Shown here piece after piece: positions 8,628-18,119 of a stretch of DNA of 64,000 bases; positions within the stretch are counted from its first letter, which is position 1; the number at the start of each line of letters is the position of its first letter. Under the pieces are notes generated by a model that made no database searches, was not told where the DNA came from, and was given only the letters and a program-made list of their open reading frames with translations. This DNA comes from Paracoccaceae bacterium (lineage in GTDB: Bacteria; Pseudomonadota; Alphaproteobacteria; Rhodobacterales; Rhodobacteraceae): positions 62,001 to 126,000 of the forward strand of contig JANSXY010000006.1 of NCBI GenBank assembly GCA_024742695.1, in the 5' to 3' direction. A program made the translations under genes and the position numbers.

Positions 8628-8728
8628 TTGTAAACCAATTGTTCAGTTCACCATAACCCCTTTTGTTGAATGACTTTTCTTGTAAAGAAGTTCACAGACC
8701 AATCGGAAATTCTGTAAACAATTCACTG
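8628..8728. promoter_or_regulatory. AT-rich acs upstream region with three TGTAAA...TTCA repeats
   Basis: In an otherwise very GC-rich gap (8539-9022, no convincing gene) lies an AT-rich patch with three related elements. TTGTAAA starts at 8628, 8680 and (as CTGTAAA) 8712, each followed by a TTCA-type half. The middle one reads TGTAAAGAAGTTCACA (8681-8696), a near-palindrome of the form TGTRA-N6-TCACA resembling CRP/FNR-family operators. The cores start 52 and 32 bp apart, close to whole helical turns. They lie 90-190 bp upstream of the acs ATG and are candidate sites for a regulator of the acetate operon; the regulator is unknown. Confidence 0.5.
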
Positions 8729-9022
8729 TGGGGCTGGTATTTGGCAGGTTTTATCAACGCCTTGCCTGTTCACGATCCGGTGAGAATCGGGCGCCCTCGG
8801 CCGGCCGCCGGAGGCGCGGCACGGCCAGCGGCGCCGTTGTTATGAGCGCGCAGTCAGCGCGGCGCGCCGAACGCACGGCCCGTTAGCGCCCGACAATCCG
8901 GCGGCGATTCGGCCTGGGCGCGAATCACTCTCCGGCACCGCCGCGGGACCGGGCGGCTTGTGATGATCGGCGGCGCGGGCTACCACTCGGGCCGGACCCC
9001 GGCGCGCAGCGAGAGGGCGGCG

Positions 9023-9538
9023 ATGACGGCAAGACGCGACCCGATCAATCCCACCGACGACGCGGCCCGCGCGCTGGCGCGCGACCTCGTGGCGGGCGCG
9101 CGCTTTGCCGCGCTCGGCGTGCTGGACCCGGAAACCGGCGCGCCTGTCGTCAGCCGCGTGGCGCTGGCGCTGGACGAGGGCGGCTGCCCGGTCACGCTGA
9201 TCTCGGATCTCGCCGCCCATGCCCGCGCGCTGGCCGCCGATCCGCGCGCCGGGCTGCTGGTTGGCGAGCCCGGCGCCAAGGGCGATCCGTTGACGCATCC
9301 CCGGATGTCGATCGCCGTTCTGGCCGAAACCGTCGATCGCGGCGGGCCCGATCACGCACGCCTGCGCGTTCTCTGGCTGAAGCGGCATCCCAAGGCCAAG
9401 CTCTACGTCGATTTCGGCGATTTCCGCTTCGTCCGGCTCCGGCCCACCGGGGCGGCGCTCAACGGCGGCTTCGGGCGGGCCTACCGGCTCACGCCCGAGG
9501 ATCTGGCCGCGCGCGACGGCCGGATCGGGCCGCCATAG
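9023..9538 (+). CDS. HugZ/pyridoxamine-5'-phosphate-oxidase-like FMN-binding protein
   Basis: 171 residues from the ATG at 9023, preceded by GAGAGGG; the upstream in-frame ATG at 8960 is less likely. The split-barrel signature 'FAALGVLDPETGAPVVSRVALALDEGGCPVTLISDLAAH' region (spanning about residues 27-65) is typical of the HugZ-like flavin-binding family. Later come 'HPRMSIAVLAE' and a C-terminal 'KLYVDFGDFRFVRL' segment. Family members bind FMN or haem; the reaction of this one is unknown. It is transcribed divergently from acs and appears to be a single-gene unit. Confidence 0.85.
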   Translation: MTARRDPINPTDDAARALARDLVAGARFAALGVLDPETGAPVVSRVALALDEGGCPVTLISDLAAHARALAADPRAGLLVGEPGAKGDPLTHPRMSIAVLAETVDRGGPDHARLRVLWLKRHPKAKLYVDFGDFRFVRLRPTGAALNGGFGRAYRLTPEDLAARDGRIGPP

Positions 9539-9562
9539 CGCGGCCCGTCACGACCGGCCGCT

Positions 9563-9973
9563 TCAGACCCCGACATCGGCGGCCGCGACCGGGCGGACGC
9601 CGTTGATCTTCCAGCCCGCCTCGGTCGGGATCATCTCGTAGTCGAAGAGGTGCGTGCGGCCCTGCGCGTCCGTCACCTCGACGCGTTGCTGAAGCCGTCC
9701 GCCCCGCTCGCTCAGCCCCAGGAACCGCACCGCGCCGGGCTGCCAGATCGACGGGTAGCCGCTGGCCACCATGCGGCCGAAATTCTCCGGCGTGCCGAAC
9801 AGGCCGCGAATGTTCGGCGACGCGAACTCGAAGGCCGCGACGGGATCACCGGCGCGGAACGCGTTCATCTGGTCTTCGATCACCTGCTCGATCGCGGCGC
9901 TGTCCGCCCCGGCCCGGACCGGCCCCAGACCGCCGATGACCAGCGCCACAACTGCTACGGTTCGCCACAGCAT
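9563..9973 (-). CDS. Secreted DUF4864-type protein
   Basis: 136 residues from the ATG at 9973. A signal peptide (about residues 1-22, ending near 'VRAGA') precedes an NTF2-like/DUF4864 region with 'QMNAFRAGDPVAAFEFASPNIRGLFG' features (about 32-57) and a C-terminal 'GWKINGVRPV'. It is probably periplasmic. The function of the family is not established. It is convergent with the FMN-binding gene and divergent from the CHAD gene; an in-frame extension upstream of 9973 is rejected because it would precede the signal peptide. Confidence 0.75.
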   Translation of the reverse strand: MLWRTVAVVALVIGGLGPVRAGADSAAIEQVIEDQMNAFRAGDPVAAFEFASPNIRGLFGTPENFGRMVASGYPSIWQPGAVRFLGLSERGGRLQQRVEVTDAQGRTHLFDYEMIPTEAGWKINGVRPVAAADVGV

Positions 9974-10053
9974 GGTCCCACCCCTTTTCTTGGCACCGTC
10001 AGCCGATAAGCTAGACCGCGGACGGAACGGGACAACTGCAACGGGGACCGGCC

Positions 10054-10935
10054 TTGGCCTATGCCTTCGCACCGGGCGAGAAGAACATCACCAGGGCGCT
10101 GCGCCGGATCGCCCGGCAGCGTGTCGAGGCCTCGCTTGCGCTGTTCGAGGGCAGCGACATGGACGAGGCGCAGCGCATCCACGAGTTGCGCAAGAACGTC
10201 AAGAAGTTGCGCGGGCTGATCCGGCTGGTGCGCCCGGTCTTCGCCGACTACGCCGAGGAAAACCGGGCTCTGGGCGAGGCCGGCAGGGCCATCGGCCACC
10301 TGCGCGACGCCGACGTGCGCGCTGCCGGGCTTGACGCGCTGGCCCTGCGGGCAAGGCTGCCCAAGGCCGACCGCGACGCGCTGCACGCCGCGCTGGTGGC
10401 CGAGACCCGGCCACCGACCGCCGCCGAGGCGGAAACGGCCCTGATCGCCCATCTCGACGCGCTGCGGCTGCTGCGCCACCGGATCGAGGAATGGCAGGTC
10501 ACCGCCAAGGGCTTCGCGGCGCTCGAACCGGGACTGGTGCGCGCCTTGAAGCGCGGCGCACGGGCGATGGCGGCGGCGCGGAAGGATCCGGCGGGCGAAC
10601 CGTTCCATGACTGGCGTAAGCGGGTGAAGGATCACTGGTATCACGCCCGGCTTCTGACGCCGGTCTGGCCCGCGATGATGACCGCGCGCGCGACCGCCGC
10701 CGGCGAGCTGGGCGAGATGCTGGGCGACGCGCGCGACCTCGATCTGCTGGCCGAGGCGCTGGCGCCGATGGCTGCGGCCGAGATGCCCGGCGCCGGAAAG
10801 CTCGCCAAGCGGGCGCGGCGGGAACGTGCGGAATTGACCGCGCGCGCGCATCGCCTGGGCCGGCTGCTTTACGCCGAGCCGCCGCAGGCGCTGGCCGCGC
10901 GCTGGCGCGCGTGGTGGCGGATCGGCGGCGCCTGA
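10054..10935 (+). CDS. CHAD domain-containing protein
   Basis: 293 residues starting at a TTG; the nearby ATG at 10061 is out of frame, and the family-typical N-terminus 'YAFAPGEKNITRALRRIARQ' supports the TTG. Conserved histidine-containing helices 'IHELRKNVKKLRGLIRL' (about 40-56) and 'FHDWRKRVKDHWYHARLL' (about 185-202) mark the alpha-helical CHAD fold, which binds polyphosphate in characterised cases. No CYTH triphosphatase domain is fused or adjacent. It ends a few bases from the convergent lysK gene. Confidence 0.85.
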   Translation: MAYAFAPGEKNITRALRRIARQRVEASLALFEGSDMDEAQRIHELRKNVKKLRGLIRLVRPVFADYAEENRALGEAGRAIGHLRDADVRAAGLDALALRARLPKADRDALHAALVAETRPPTAAEAETALIAHLDALRLLRHRIEEWQVTAKGFAALEPGLVRALKRGARAMAAARKDPAGEPFHDWRKRVKDHWYHARLLTPVWPAMMTARATAAGELGEMLGDARDLDLLAEALAPMAAAEMPGAGKLAKRARRERAELTARAHRLGRLLYAEPPQALAARWRAWWRIGGA

Positions 10936-10939
10936 GCGC

Positions 10940-12523
10940 CTAGGACGCGGCCAGTTCGCCGGCCAGCGCCCGATCGATCAGCGCGATGGTTTCCTCGACA
11001 CCGTAGAGCGCGATGAACCCGCCGAAGCGCGGCCCCTGGCTGGCGCCCAGAAGCACCTCATAGAGCGCGGCGAACCATGCGCGCAGCGGCTCGAACCCGT
11101 GTTCGCGGCCGACCGCGAAGCACAGGCTTTGCAGCGCCTCGGCATCCAGCCCGCCGTCCCACGCCGCCAGGCGGCCGCGCAGATCGGCGATGGCGGCGCG
11201 CTCCTGCTCCGTCGGCAGGCGGAACCTGCGCTCCGGCGCGACGAAATCGCGGAAGTAGCGCACCGCGAACTCGGCGGCCTGGTCGAGATCGGGATGGGTT
11301 TCGGGGCTGGCCTCGGGCGCGTAGCGGCGGATGAAGCCCCACAGGCCGGACTTGTCCTCTGCCGCCGCGACGGAGGCGAGGTTCAGAAGCATCGAGAACG
11401 GCACGACCATCCTCGATTCGGGCGGTTTGCCGCCGTGGATGTGCCATACCGGGTTGGCCAGCTGCGCGGCCGCGTCCTGCGTGGGGAAGGCGCGCAGCTG
11501 CTGGTGATACTCGTCCACCGCCTTGGGGATGACGTCGAAATACATCCGCTTCGCCGTCTTCGGCTTGAGGAACATGAAGTAGCTCAGCGACTCGGTCGAG
11601 GCGTAGGTGAGCCATTCGTCGATCGTGAGGCCATTGCCCTTGGACTTCGAGATCTTCTCGCCGTTCTGGTCGAGGAACAGTTCATAGGTGAAATGCTCGG
11701 GTGCACGGCCGCCCAGCACCTCGCAGATGCCATCGTAGATCGGCGTGTTGGTGGAGTGATCCTTGCCGTACATCTCGAAATCGACGTCGAGCGCGGCCCA
11801 GCGGGCGCCGAAATCGGGTTTCCACTGCAGCTTCACGTTGCCGCCCGTCACCGGCAGGGTCCATTCGCGCCCGGCCTCGTCGTCGAAGGTGATCGTGCCG
11901 TCCTTCGCATTCACCTCCTTGATCGGGACGTAAAGCACGCGGCCCGTCTCGGGATGGATCGGCAGGAAGATCGAATAGGTCTGCTGGCGTTCCTCGCGCA
12001 GGGACGCGAGCATGATCTCCATCAGCGCGTCGTAGCGTTCGGCGGCGCGCAGCAGGATCGCATCGAACCGGCCGGACTTGTAGAATTCCGTCGCGCTGAT
12101 GAACTCGTAGTCGAAACCGAAGGTGTCGAGGAACCGGCGCAGCATCGCGTTGTTGTGATGGCCGAAGCTTTCGTGGGTTCCGAACGGGTCGGGAACCGCC
12201 GTCAGCGGCCGTTGCAGATGTTCGCGCAGCATGTCCGGGTTCGGCACGTTGTCGGGGATCTTGCGCATCCCGTCCATGTCGTCGGAAAAGCACACGAGCC
12301 GGGTGGGAATGTCCGATATCAGTTCGAAGGCGCGGCGCACCATCGTGGTGCGCGCGACCTCGCCGAAAGTGCCGATATGCGGCAGGCCGGAGGGCCCGTA
12401 GCCGGTTTCGAACAGCACATGGCCCTTGTCCGGCGGTCCGGCCTCGTAGCGTTTGAGCACCCGGCGCGCTTCTTCGAAGGGCCAGGCCTTCGAGGCCATC
12501 GCGGCATCGCGCAGGTTCGTCAT
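10940..12523 (-). CDS. lysK: Lysyl-tRNA synthetase, class I
   Basis: 527 residues from the ATG at 12523. Class I signatures are present: 'PHIGTFGE' (HIGH) near residue 45 and 'EKISKSKGN' (KMSKS) near residue 290. This archaeal-type LysRS replaces the class II enzyme in many alphaproteobacteria. The early upstream in-frame ATG (12565) lacks family similarity. The gene is convergent with the CHAD gene and divergent from the TerB-like gene. Confidence 0.95.
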   Translation of the reverse strand: MTNLRDAAMASKAWPFEEARRVLKRYEAGPPDKGHVLFETGYGPSGLPHIGTFGEVARTTMVRRAFELISDIPTRLVCFSDDMDGMRKIPDNVPNPDMLREHLQRPLTAVPDPFGTHESFGHHNNAMLRRFLDTFGFDYEFISATEFYKSGRFDAILLRAAERYDALMEIMLASLREERQQTYSIFLPIHPETGRVLYVPIKEVNAKDGTITFDDEAGREWTLPVTGGNVKLQWKPDFGARWAALDVDFEMYGKDHSTNTPIYDGICEVLGGRAPEHFTYELFLDQNGEKISKSKGNGLTIDEWLTYASTESLSYFMFLKPKTAKRMYFDVIPKAVDEYHQQLRAFPTQDAAAQLANPVWHIHGGKPPESRMVVPFSMLLNLASVAAAEDKSGLWGFIRRYAPEASPETHPDLDQAAEFAVRYFRDFVAPERRFRLPTEQERAAIADLRGRLAAWDGGLDAEALQSLCFAVGREHGFEPLRAWFAALYEVLLGASQGPRFGGFIALYGVEETIALIDRALAGELAAS

Positions 12524-12638
12524 CTCGCCACCCTTTTCCGGCTGCGCGGCAGCCCCCTGCCGCAAGGCCCCTCCCCTACTTGAGTTGGGCGCGGAAGGTC
12601 AATATTTTGCACTGCAGCAGAAATCAGGCAGGCATCCC

Positions 12639-13061
12639 GTGTCGATCCCCATATCCTCGTTCTCGCCCGAAGACGCGCTGGTCGCGCTGATGGTCACCGT
12701 GTCGTTCTCGGACGAAACGGTGCGCACCGCGGAACTCATGGCGATCGACCGCCAGGTCGGGCACCTGCCGGTCTTCGCGAACTATGATTACGACCGCATC
12801 CGCGAGGTCGCGCAGACGGTGATCGCGCTGCTGGAGGAAGAGGACGGGCTGGACGCGCTGTTCGGCCTGATCCGCGACGCGCTGCCCGAACGGCTTTTCG
12901 AAACTGCCTACGCGATGGCCTGCGACGTGGCCGCAGCCGACGGCAAGCTCGGCCAGCCGGAACTGCGGATGCTGGAAGAGATCCGCCACGAACTGAACAT
13001 CGACCGGCTGCACGCCGCGGCGATCGAACGCGGCGCGCGGGCGCGGCACCTGACGATCTGA
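12639..13061 (+). CDS. TerB-family (tellurite-resistance-like) protein
   Basis: 140 residues from a GTG at 12639, which falls right before the family-like 'SFSPEDALVALMVTVSFSD'; an upstream extension would be antisense to lysK. The all-helical fold with acidic pairs 'AAADGKLGQPELRMLEEIRHEL' (about 103-124) is typical of TerB-like domains that bind divalent metal. Despite the name, a role in tellurite resistance is not implied; no other ter genes are nearby. Confidence 0.8.
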   Translation: MSIPISSFSPEDALVALMVTVSFSDETVRTAELMAIDRQVGHLPVFANYDYDRIREVAQTVIALLEEEDGLDALFGLIRDALPERLFETAYAMACDVAAADGKLGQPELRMLEEIRHELNIDRLHAAAIERGARARHLTI

Positions 13062-13083
13062 CCGGCCGGCGGCCGCATCGGGA

Positions 13084-13359
13084 TCAGCCCGCCGGAACCA
13101 CCCTCACCTCGCACCGATCGCCGGTGTCGATCCCGGCCTTGCGGCACTGCGGCCCGGTCAGGTTGAAGAAGAACACGTCGGATCCCTTGCCCCAGGGCCG
13201 GATATTCCGGGCGAACGGGCCGGCACCGTTCAGGAAGACGTTCGCCGCGAAGGCCGCGTTGCGGCCCGGCAGATGCTCCGGGTCGATCACGACGTAACGG
13301 GGCAGATCGCGCTGTTTTCGCAAGATCCGCGCGATGAAGACGATCGCGTCGCGTGACAC
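13084..13359 (-). CDS. Conserved hypothetical protein
   Basis: 91 residues from a GTG at 13359 with an AAGGGGGG ribosome-binding site upstream. The sequence is compact and beta-rich, with 'RDAIVFIARILRKQRDLPRY' at the start and 'RPWGKGSDVFFFNLTGPQC' in the middle. I do not recognise the family. It lies between TerB-like and gltX genes, on the same strand as gltX and downstream of it, so it may be the second gene of a gltX unit. Confidence 0.65.
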   Translation of the reverse strand: MSRDAIVFIARILRKQRDLPRYVVIDPEHLPGRNAAFAANVFLNGAGPFARNIRPWGKGSDVFFFNLTGPQCRKAGIDTGDRCEVRVVPAG

Positions 13360-13434
13360 CGTTGCACCCCCCTTTGCAGGGCAGGGTGGCGCGGCGGGCG
13401 TCACCGCGTCAAGCGTGCGGATCGCGCCCGCAGG

Positions 13435-14769
13435 TCAGCGCCGCACCGTCTGCAACAGCGGCATCAGATCGGCCATCTCGGGCCCGCGTTCCTGCCCGGT
13501 CAGCGCCTTTCTCAGCGGCATGAACAGCGCCTTGCCCTTGCGGCCCGTCGCCTGTTTCACCGCCCCGGTCCAGTCCGCCCAGCTCGCCTCCGTGAACGGC
13601 GGGTCGGGCAGAAGCGCCATCGCCTGCGCCACGAATTCCCGATCCTCCGGGTCCACCAGCGGGTCGGCCCCGTCGCGGCACAGCCGCCACCACCCGTCGA
13701 GGTCGTCGAGATAGGTGATGTTCTGCGAGGCGACCGCCCAGAACCGTTCCGCCAGGTCCGGCGGCACGCCCAGCGCGGCAATCCGGTCGGCCACCGCCGC
13801 GAACGGCAGCGCCTGGTTACGCGCGCGGGTCAGCGGCACGAGATCCTCGGCATCGAACTTCGTCGGGGCTGCGCCGAACTGCGACAGGTCGAACCCCTCG
13901 GCGATCTCGTCGAGCGTGAGCCGCAGTTCCACCGGCTGCGACGAACCGAGCCGCGCCATCAGCGACAACAGCGCCTCGGGCGCGATCCCGCGCGCGCGGA
14001 GGTCGCGCAGCGACAGCGTGCCCAGCCGCTTCGACAGCGCCTCGCCCTGCGGACCCGTCAAGAGGCTGTGGTGGCCGAAGACCGGCGGCGTGCCGCCCAG
14101 CGCCTCGATGATCTGGATCTGGGTGGCGGTGTTGGTCACGTGGTCCGATCCGCGCACGACATGGCTGATCCCCATCTCCATGTCGTCGACGACCGAAGCG
14201 AGGGTGTAAAGCACCTGCCCGTCGGCCCGGATCAGCACCGGGTCCGACAGCGAGGCCGCGTCGATCGACAACTCGCCGAGGATCGCGTCGGTCCACTCGA
14301 TCCGCTGCTGATCGAGAAGGAAACGCCAGTAGCCGCCGCGGTCGGCGCGCAGCCGGTCCCTGTCGGCCTCCGACAGCGCCAGCGCGGCGCGGTCATAGAC
14401 CGGCGGCCTGCCCATGTTGAGCTGTTTCTTGCGCTTGAGGTCCAGTTCCACCGGCGTCTCGAAGCATTCGTAGAACCGTCCCATGCCGCGCAGCGTCTCG
14501 GCGGCGGCCCGGTACCGCTCCAGCCGGTCGGACTGCCGTTCAACGCGGTCCCAGTGCAACCCCAGCCAGTCCAGGTCTTCCTTGATCGCGTCGGCATAGG
14601 CCTGGGTCGAGCGTTCCGGGTCGGTATCGTCGAGGCGCAGGATGAACCGGCCGCCCGCCTTGCGCGCGATCAGGTAGTTGAACAGCGCCGCGCGCAGGTT
14701 TCCGATATGCAGGTAACCGGTGGGCGACGGCGCGAAACGGGTGACGACGGCAGAGGATGCGGCGGGCAT
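13435..14769 (-). CDS. gltX: Glutamyl-tRNA synthetase (short alphaproteobacterial form)
   Basis: 444 residues. 'APSPTGYLHIGNLRAALFNY' (about 13-32) contains the HIGH motif, and 'EALSKRLGTLSL' near residue 245 is the KMSKS equivalent. Many alphaproteobacteria carry two GluRS genes; this roughly 440-residue form with 'KRLG' resembles the one often called GltX1/2, which may favour tRNA-Gln or tRNA-Glu. Which it is cannot be decided here. Confidence 0.93.
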   Translation of the reverse strand: MPAASSAVVTRFAPSPTGYLHIGNLRAALFNYLIARKAGGRFILRLDDTDPERSTQAYADAIKEDLDWLGLHWDRVERQSDRLERYRAAAETLRGMGRFYECFETPVELDLKRKKQLNMGRPPVYDRAALALSEADRDRLRADRGGYWRFLLDQQRIEWTDAILGELSIDAASLSDPVLIRADGQVLYTLASVVDDMEMGISHVVRGSDHVTNTATQIQIIEALGGTPPVFGHHSLLTGPQGEALSKRLGTLSLRDLRARGIAPEALLSLMARLGSSQPVELRLTLDEIAEGFDLSQFGAAPTKFDAEDLVPLTRARNQALPFAAVADRIAALGVPPDLAERFWAVASQNITYLDDLDGWWRLCRDGADPLVDPEDREFVAQAMALLPDPPFTEASWADWTGAVKQATGRKGKALFMPLRKALTGQERGPEMADLMPLLQTVRR

Positions 14770-14852
14770 GGGCAGGCTCCTTTCGGGCCGGCATGCTCTT
14801 TCACATCGGCCCGGTTTTGTCCATATCAGCCCGGGGCCGGGAGGGCAGCGCG

Positions 14853-15260
14853 ATGACGGACTGGGCAGGGGCGGAAGCCCCCGATCTCGACGCGGTGGAG
14901 AATTTGGCGCGCGCGGCGCTCGACGGGTTGCCCCCGGCCTTCGCGGGGCCGGCGCGCGCGGTGCAGTTGCGGGTCGCCGAATTCGCGCCCGACGACATTC
15001 TCGACGAGATGGGGATCGAGGACGCGTTCGACCTGACCGGGCTGTATGACGGCATCCCGATGACCGAGAAATCGGTCTCGGACCCCGGCGACCGGCCCGA
15101 CGTGATCTGGCTGTTCCGCCGCCCGATCCTCGATGAATGGGCGGGCCGGGGCGACGTGACGCTGGGCGATCTGGTCGCGCATGTTCTGGTGCACGAACTG
15201 GCCCATCACTTCGGCTGGTCGGATGCCGATATCGCCCGGATCGACCGGTGGTGGGAGTAG
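14853..15260 (+). CDS. Metallopeptidase family protein (zincin, HExxH)
   Basis: 135 residues from the ATG at 14853, preceded by GGGAGGG. The zinc-binding 'HELAHHFG' (114-121) and an upstream 'VIWLFRRPILDEW' match the small bacterial metallopeptidase family of about 130 residues. The protein has no signal peptide, so it acts in the cytoplasm. Substrate unknown. It is divergent from gltX. Confidence 0.85.
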   Translation: MTDWAGAEAPDLDAVENLARAALDGLPPAFAGPARAVQLRVAEFAPDDILDEMGIEDAFDLTGLYDGIPMTEKSVSDPGDRPDVIWLFRRPILDEWAGRGDVTLGDLVAHVLVHELAHHFGWSDADIARIDRWWE

Positions 15261-15370
15261 GGCCCGCACAGCGGATGTGCGCCGGCGCAGAGATGAGGTC
15301 TCGCCCGAAAGTCGGGAAGCGCTATCCTTTCGGGGCGTGCAACCCGATTGCCAACCCAGGGAGAGTTCGA

Positions 15371-16321
15371 ATGACGATGTCGCAGGCACTGACCCGCCGC
15401 CAGGCGCTGACCGCGGCGGCCGCGCTGCCCCTCGCGGCCGGCGCGATGACCGCCGCCACCCGCCCCGCCGCCGCCGCGGCCGAGATGATGGGGATGGGGA
15501 TGGCGCCCTACCACCGCTTCAAGCTGGGCGGGTTCGAGGTGACGACGCTTCTGGCCGGCACCCGCACCGTTCCCGACCCGCAGACGATCTTCGGCCTGTC
15601 GACCCCGCCCGAGGATTTCGCTGCGGCGGCCGAGGCCGCGTTCATCCCCACCGACCGGGCGCAGTTCTTCTTCACGCCGACGGTGGTCAACACCGGCACC
15701 GAGCTGGTGCTGTTCGACACCGGCCTGAACCCCGACGGGATCACCGCCGCGCTCGCCGCCGCGGGCTATGCGCCCGACCAGGTCGATACCGTGGTGATCA
15801 CGCACATGCATGGCGACCACATCGGCGGGCTGTCGGGCGAGGCCGGCGCGACCTTCCCGAACGCGCGCTACGTCACCGGCGCGATGGAGCACAACCACTG
15901 GTCCGGCGCCGCCAACGAGAACTTCGACGCCAAGGTGAGGCCCCTGAACGAGCAGATCGCGTTTGTCGACGACGGCGGCGCCGTGGCCTCGGGGATCACG
16001 GCGATGGCCGCCTTCGGCCACACGCCGGGCCACATGACCTACATGATCGAAAGCGAGGGCCAGGGCCTGGTGCTGATCGCCGACCTCGCCAACCACTATG
16101 TCTTTTCGCTCGCCAGGCCCGACTGGGAAGTCCGCTTCGACATGGACAAGCCCGCCGCTGCCGCCACCCGCCGCCGGGTGCTGGGGATGCTGGCCGCCGA
16201 CCGGCTGCCGTTCATCGGCTACCACATGCCGTTCCCGGCGCTGGGCTACGTGGCCGCCGAGGGCGACGGGTTCCGCTATGTTCCCGCCTCGTACCAGATG
16301 ATGATGACCGACGCGGGCTGA
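15371..16321 (+). CDS. Tat-exported metallo-beta-lactamase-fold hydrolase
   Basis: 316 residues from the ATG at 15371. The N-terminus 'LTRRQALTAAAALPLAAGA' is a twin-arginine signal, so the protein is probably folded with metal and exported to the periplasm. 'HMHGDHIGGL' near residue 145, followed by later conserved His and Asp ('FGHTPGHM', 'IADLANH'), forms the dinuclear zinc site. Related proteins act as lactonases or other esterases. No operon partner indicates the substrate; the next gene, a sugar-kinase-like one, lies beyond a terminator-like hairpin. Confidence 0.88.
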   Translation: MTMSQALTRRQALTAAAALPLAAGAMTAATRPAAAAAEMMGMGMAPYHRFKLGGFEVTTLLAGTRTVPDPQTIFGLSTPPEDFAAAAEAAFIPTDRAQFFFTPTVVNTGTELVLFDTGLNPDGITAALAAAGYAPDQVDTVVITHMHGDHIGGLSGEAGATFPNARYVTGAMEHNHWSGAANENFDAKVRPLNEQIAFVDDGGAVASGITAMAAFGHTPGHMTYMIESEGQGLVLIADLANHYVFSLARPDWEVRFDMDKPAAAATRRRVLGMLAADRLPFIGYHMPFPALGYVAAEGDGFRYVPASYQMMMTDAG

Positions 16322-16346
16322 AACGCTCGTTTCGTCGTGAAACCGC

Positions 16347-16370
16347 GCGCCCGGCCCCTTGGCCGGGCGC
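16347..16370 (+). terminator. Terminator-like hairpin after metallo-beta-lactamase-fold gene
   Basis: Perfect 10-bp arms GCGCCCGGCC/GGCCGGGCGC with a CCTT loop begin 25 bases after the stop, followed by TGCGTTTGCG, a weak T-rich tail. It probably separates the transcript from the pfkB-type gene. Confidence 0.65.
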
Positions 16371-16416
16371 TGCGTTTGCGGCACCCTGCACCGGCCAGCC
16401 CTGACCGGAGCCGCCC

Positions 16417-17382
16417 GTGCCCCACCCCGCCGACATCCTGACCGTCACGCTGAACCCGGCGCTGGACATCGCCACGGCGGCCGATCACGTCCGCCCCGGC
16501 CCGAAGCTGCGCTGCGATCCGCCCGCCATCGACCCCGGCGGCGGCGGCGTGAACGTCGCCCGCGTGATCCGGCGGCTGGGCACGCCGGTGCGCGCCCTCG
16601 TCGCCGTCGCGGGGCCGACGGGTGAGCGGCTGGTCGCGCTGATGCGTGCCGAAAGGGTGGAAACCCTGACGCTGGAGGCGCCGGAGGAAACCCGGCTGGG
16701 CCTCGCGGTGACGGATCGGGCCACGGGCGGGCAATACCGCTTCGCCTTCCCCGGCCCGGCCTGGACGAAGCGCCGCGCCGCCGCCATCCCCCGGATCATC
16801 GCCGAAGCCGCGCAGCCCGGCGGCTTCGTCGTGCTGTCAGGCAGCCAGCCGCCGGGCTTCGCGGCGGATTTCCCCGAACGCGTCGCGCGCGCGCTGGCGC
16901 GCGGCGGCGCGCGGCTGGTCATCGACACCTCCGGCCCGGCGCTGGCACGACTGGCCGAGGCGCCGCCCGCCCCCGCCGCACGGCCCTACGTGCTGCGCAT
17001 GGATTCGGGCGAGGCGGAGGCGCTGGCCGGCCATCCGCTGCCCGGCCGCGCCGATACCGCCGATTTCGCGCAGGATCTTGCACGGCGCGGCGCGGCCGAG
17101 ATCGTGGTGGTGGCGCGCGGCGCCGACGGCTCCACCCTCGCCACGGCGACGTCACGCATCCATGCCGCCGGCGCGCCGGTGCCGGTTGTCTCGAAGGTCG
17201 GCGCGGGCGACAGTTTCGTCGGCGCCTTCACCCGCGCGCTGGCACGCGGCGCGGCGCCCGCGCGCGCCCTGCAAGAGGGCAGCGCGGCGGCCAGCGCCGC
17301 CGTCACCACCCCCGCGACCGAACTGTGCCGGCCGCGGGAGGTGCGCCGCCTGATCACGGCCTGCGCGCTGTGCCGGGTCTGA
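16417..17382 (+). CDS. PfkB-family hexose-phosphate kinase (1-phosphofructokinase type)
   Basis: 321 residues from a GTG. Typical ribokinase/PfkB features are present: 'TLNPALDIATAADHV' at the start, 'GGGGVNVARVIRRLG' (about 45-59) and the anion-hole/catalytic-base motif 'GAGDSFVGAF' near residue 266. The layout resembles 1-phosphofructokinase and 6-phosphofructokinase II/tagatose-6-phosphate kinase. There are no fru PTS genes nearby, so the exact phosphoacceptor is uncertain. Confidence 0.85.
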   Translation: MPHPADILTVTLNPALDIATAADHVRPGPKLRCDPPAIDPGGGGVNVARVIRRLGTPVRALVAVAGPTGERLVALMRAERVETLTLEAPEETRLGLAVTDRATGGQYRFAFPGPAWTKRRAAAIPRIIAEAAQPGGFVVLSGSQPPGFAADFPERVARALARGGARLVIDTSGPALARLAEAPPAPAARPYVLRMDSGEAEALAGHPLPGRADTADFAQDLARRGAAEIVVVARGADGSTLATATSRIHAAGAPVPVVSKVGAGDSFVGAFTRALARGAAPARALQEGSAAASAAVTTPATELCRPREVRRLITACALCRV

Positions 17383-17404
17383 CGCGGCGGCGGGCGCGAA
17401 CCGG

Positions 17405-17998
17405 TCAGGCGATCAGCTTGGCCGCGACCTCGACCAGCCGCCGGGCCTGGTGCGCCACCGCCTTGCGGCCGGTGTCGTCGAACTTGCCGGCCTCGGTCGA
17501 GAAGCCGTAGGGGTTGCCGCCGGCCTCGAACAAGACCGGATCGGTATAGCCCGGCGCGACGATGATCGCGCCCCAGTGCATCGCCGTGGTGTAGAGCGTC
17601 AGGATCGTCGCTTCCTGACCGCCATGGGGGTTCTGCGCGCTCGTGGTCGCGGTCACCGCCTTGTTCGCCAGCTTGCCCTGGAACCACAGGCCGCCCAGCG
17701 TGTCGATGAAGGCGCGCAACTGGCTGGCCGAGACGCCGTACCGGGTGGGTGCGGCGAAGAAATAGGCGTCGGCCCACTCCATGTCGGCATGGGTCACCTC
17801 GGGTATGCCGGCGGTCTTGCCGGCCTGCGCCTTCCACGCGTCCTGGCCTGCGACGACCTCGGCGGGCGCGGTTTCCGGTACGCGCAGCAGGCGCACCTCG
17901 GCCCCGGCCGCCTCGGCGGCCGCGGCGGCGGCCTCGGCCACCTGGTGGTTGGTGCCGTAGGTGGAATAGAAGATCACGGCGACCTTGGGCTTCGTCAT
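17405..17998 (-). CDS. wrbA: NAD(P)H:quinone oxidoreductase, WrbA type
   Basis: 197 residues from the ATG at 17998. The flavodoxin-like FMN phosphate loop '[16 protein letters not shown]' (about 10-25), '[16 protein letters not shown]' and '[26 protein letters not shown]' (spanning about 116-141) are WrbA hallmarks. It is a cytoplasmic two-electron quinone reductase. Canonical WrbA starts 'KVLVLYYSMYGH'; here '[13 protein letters not shown]' is a close variant. It is convergent with the pfkB-type gene. Confidence 0.9.
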   Translation of the reverse strand: MTKPKVAVIFYSTYGTNHQVAEAAAAAAEAAGAEVRLLRVPETAPAEVVAGQDAWKAQAGKTAGIPEVTHADMEWADAYFFAAPTRYGVSASQLRAFIDTLGGLWFQGKLANKAVTATTSAQNPHGGQEATILTLYTTAMHWGAIIVAPGYTDPVLFEAGGNPYGFSTEAGKFDDTGRKAVAHQARRLVEVAAKLIA

Positions 17999-18119
17999 CT
18001 CAAGTCTCCCGGTTGGGGTTTCGGATGACCGGAAGATAGCCACCGGCCCGGCGCGCGAAACTCGCGCCGATGCATGGGGTCTGTGCGGAATTGCGCGAAG
18101 CCGGCCCGGCCCGGCCGCC

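Noticed and set aside
8663-8845. Possible 60-codon gene upstream of the FMN-binding protein
   Set aside because: TTG start, no ribosome-binding site, translation without family character, and it lies across the likely acs control region.
18049-18069. CGGCGCG/CGCGCCG inverted repeat between wrbA and nadE as a terminator
   Set aside because: Only 7 bp, no T tract, and such GC-only pairs are expected by chance in DNA of this composition.
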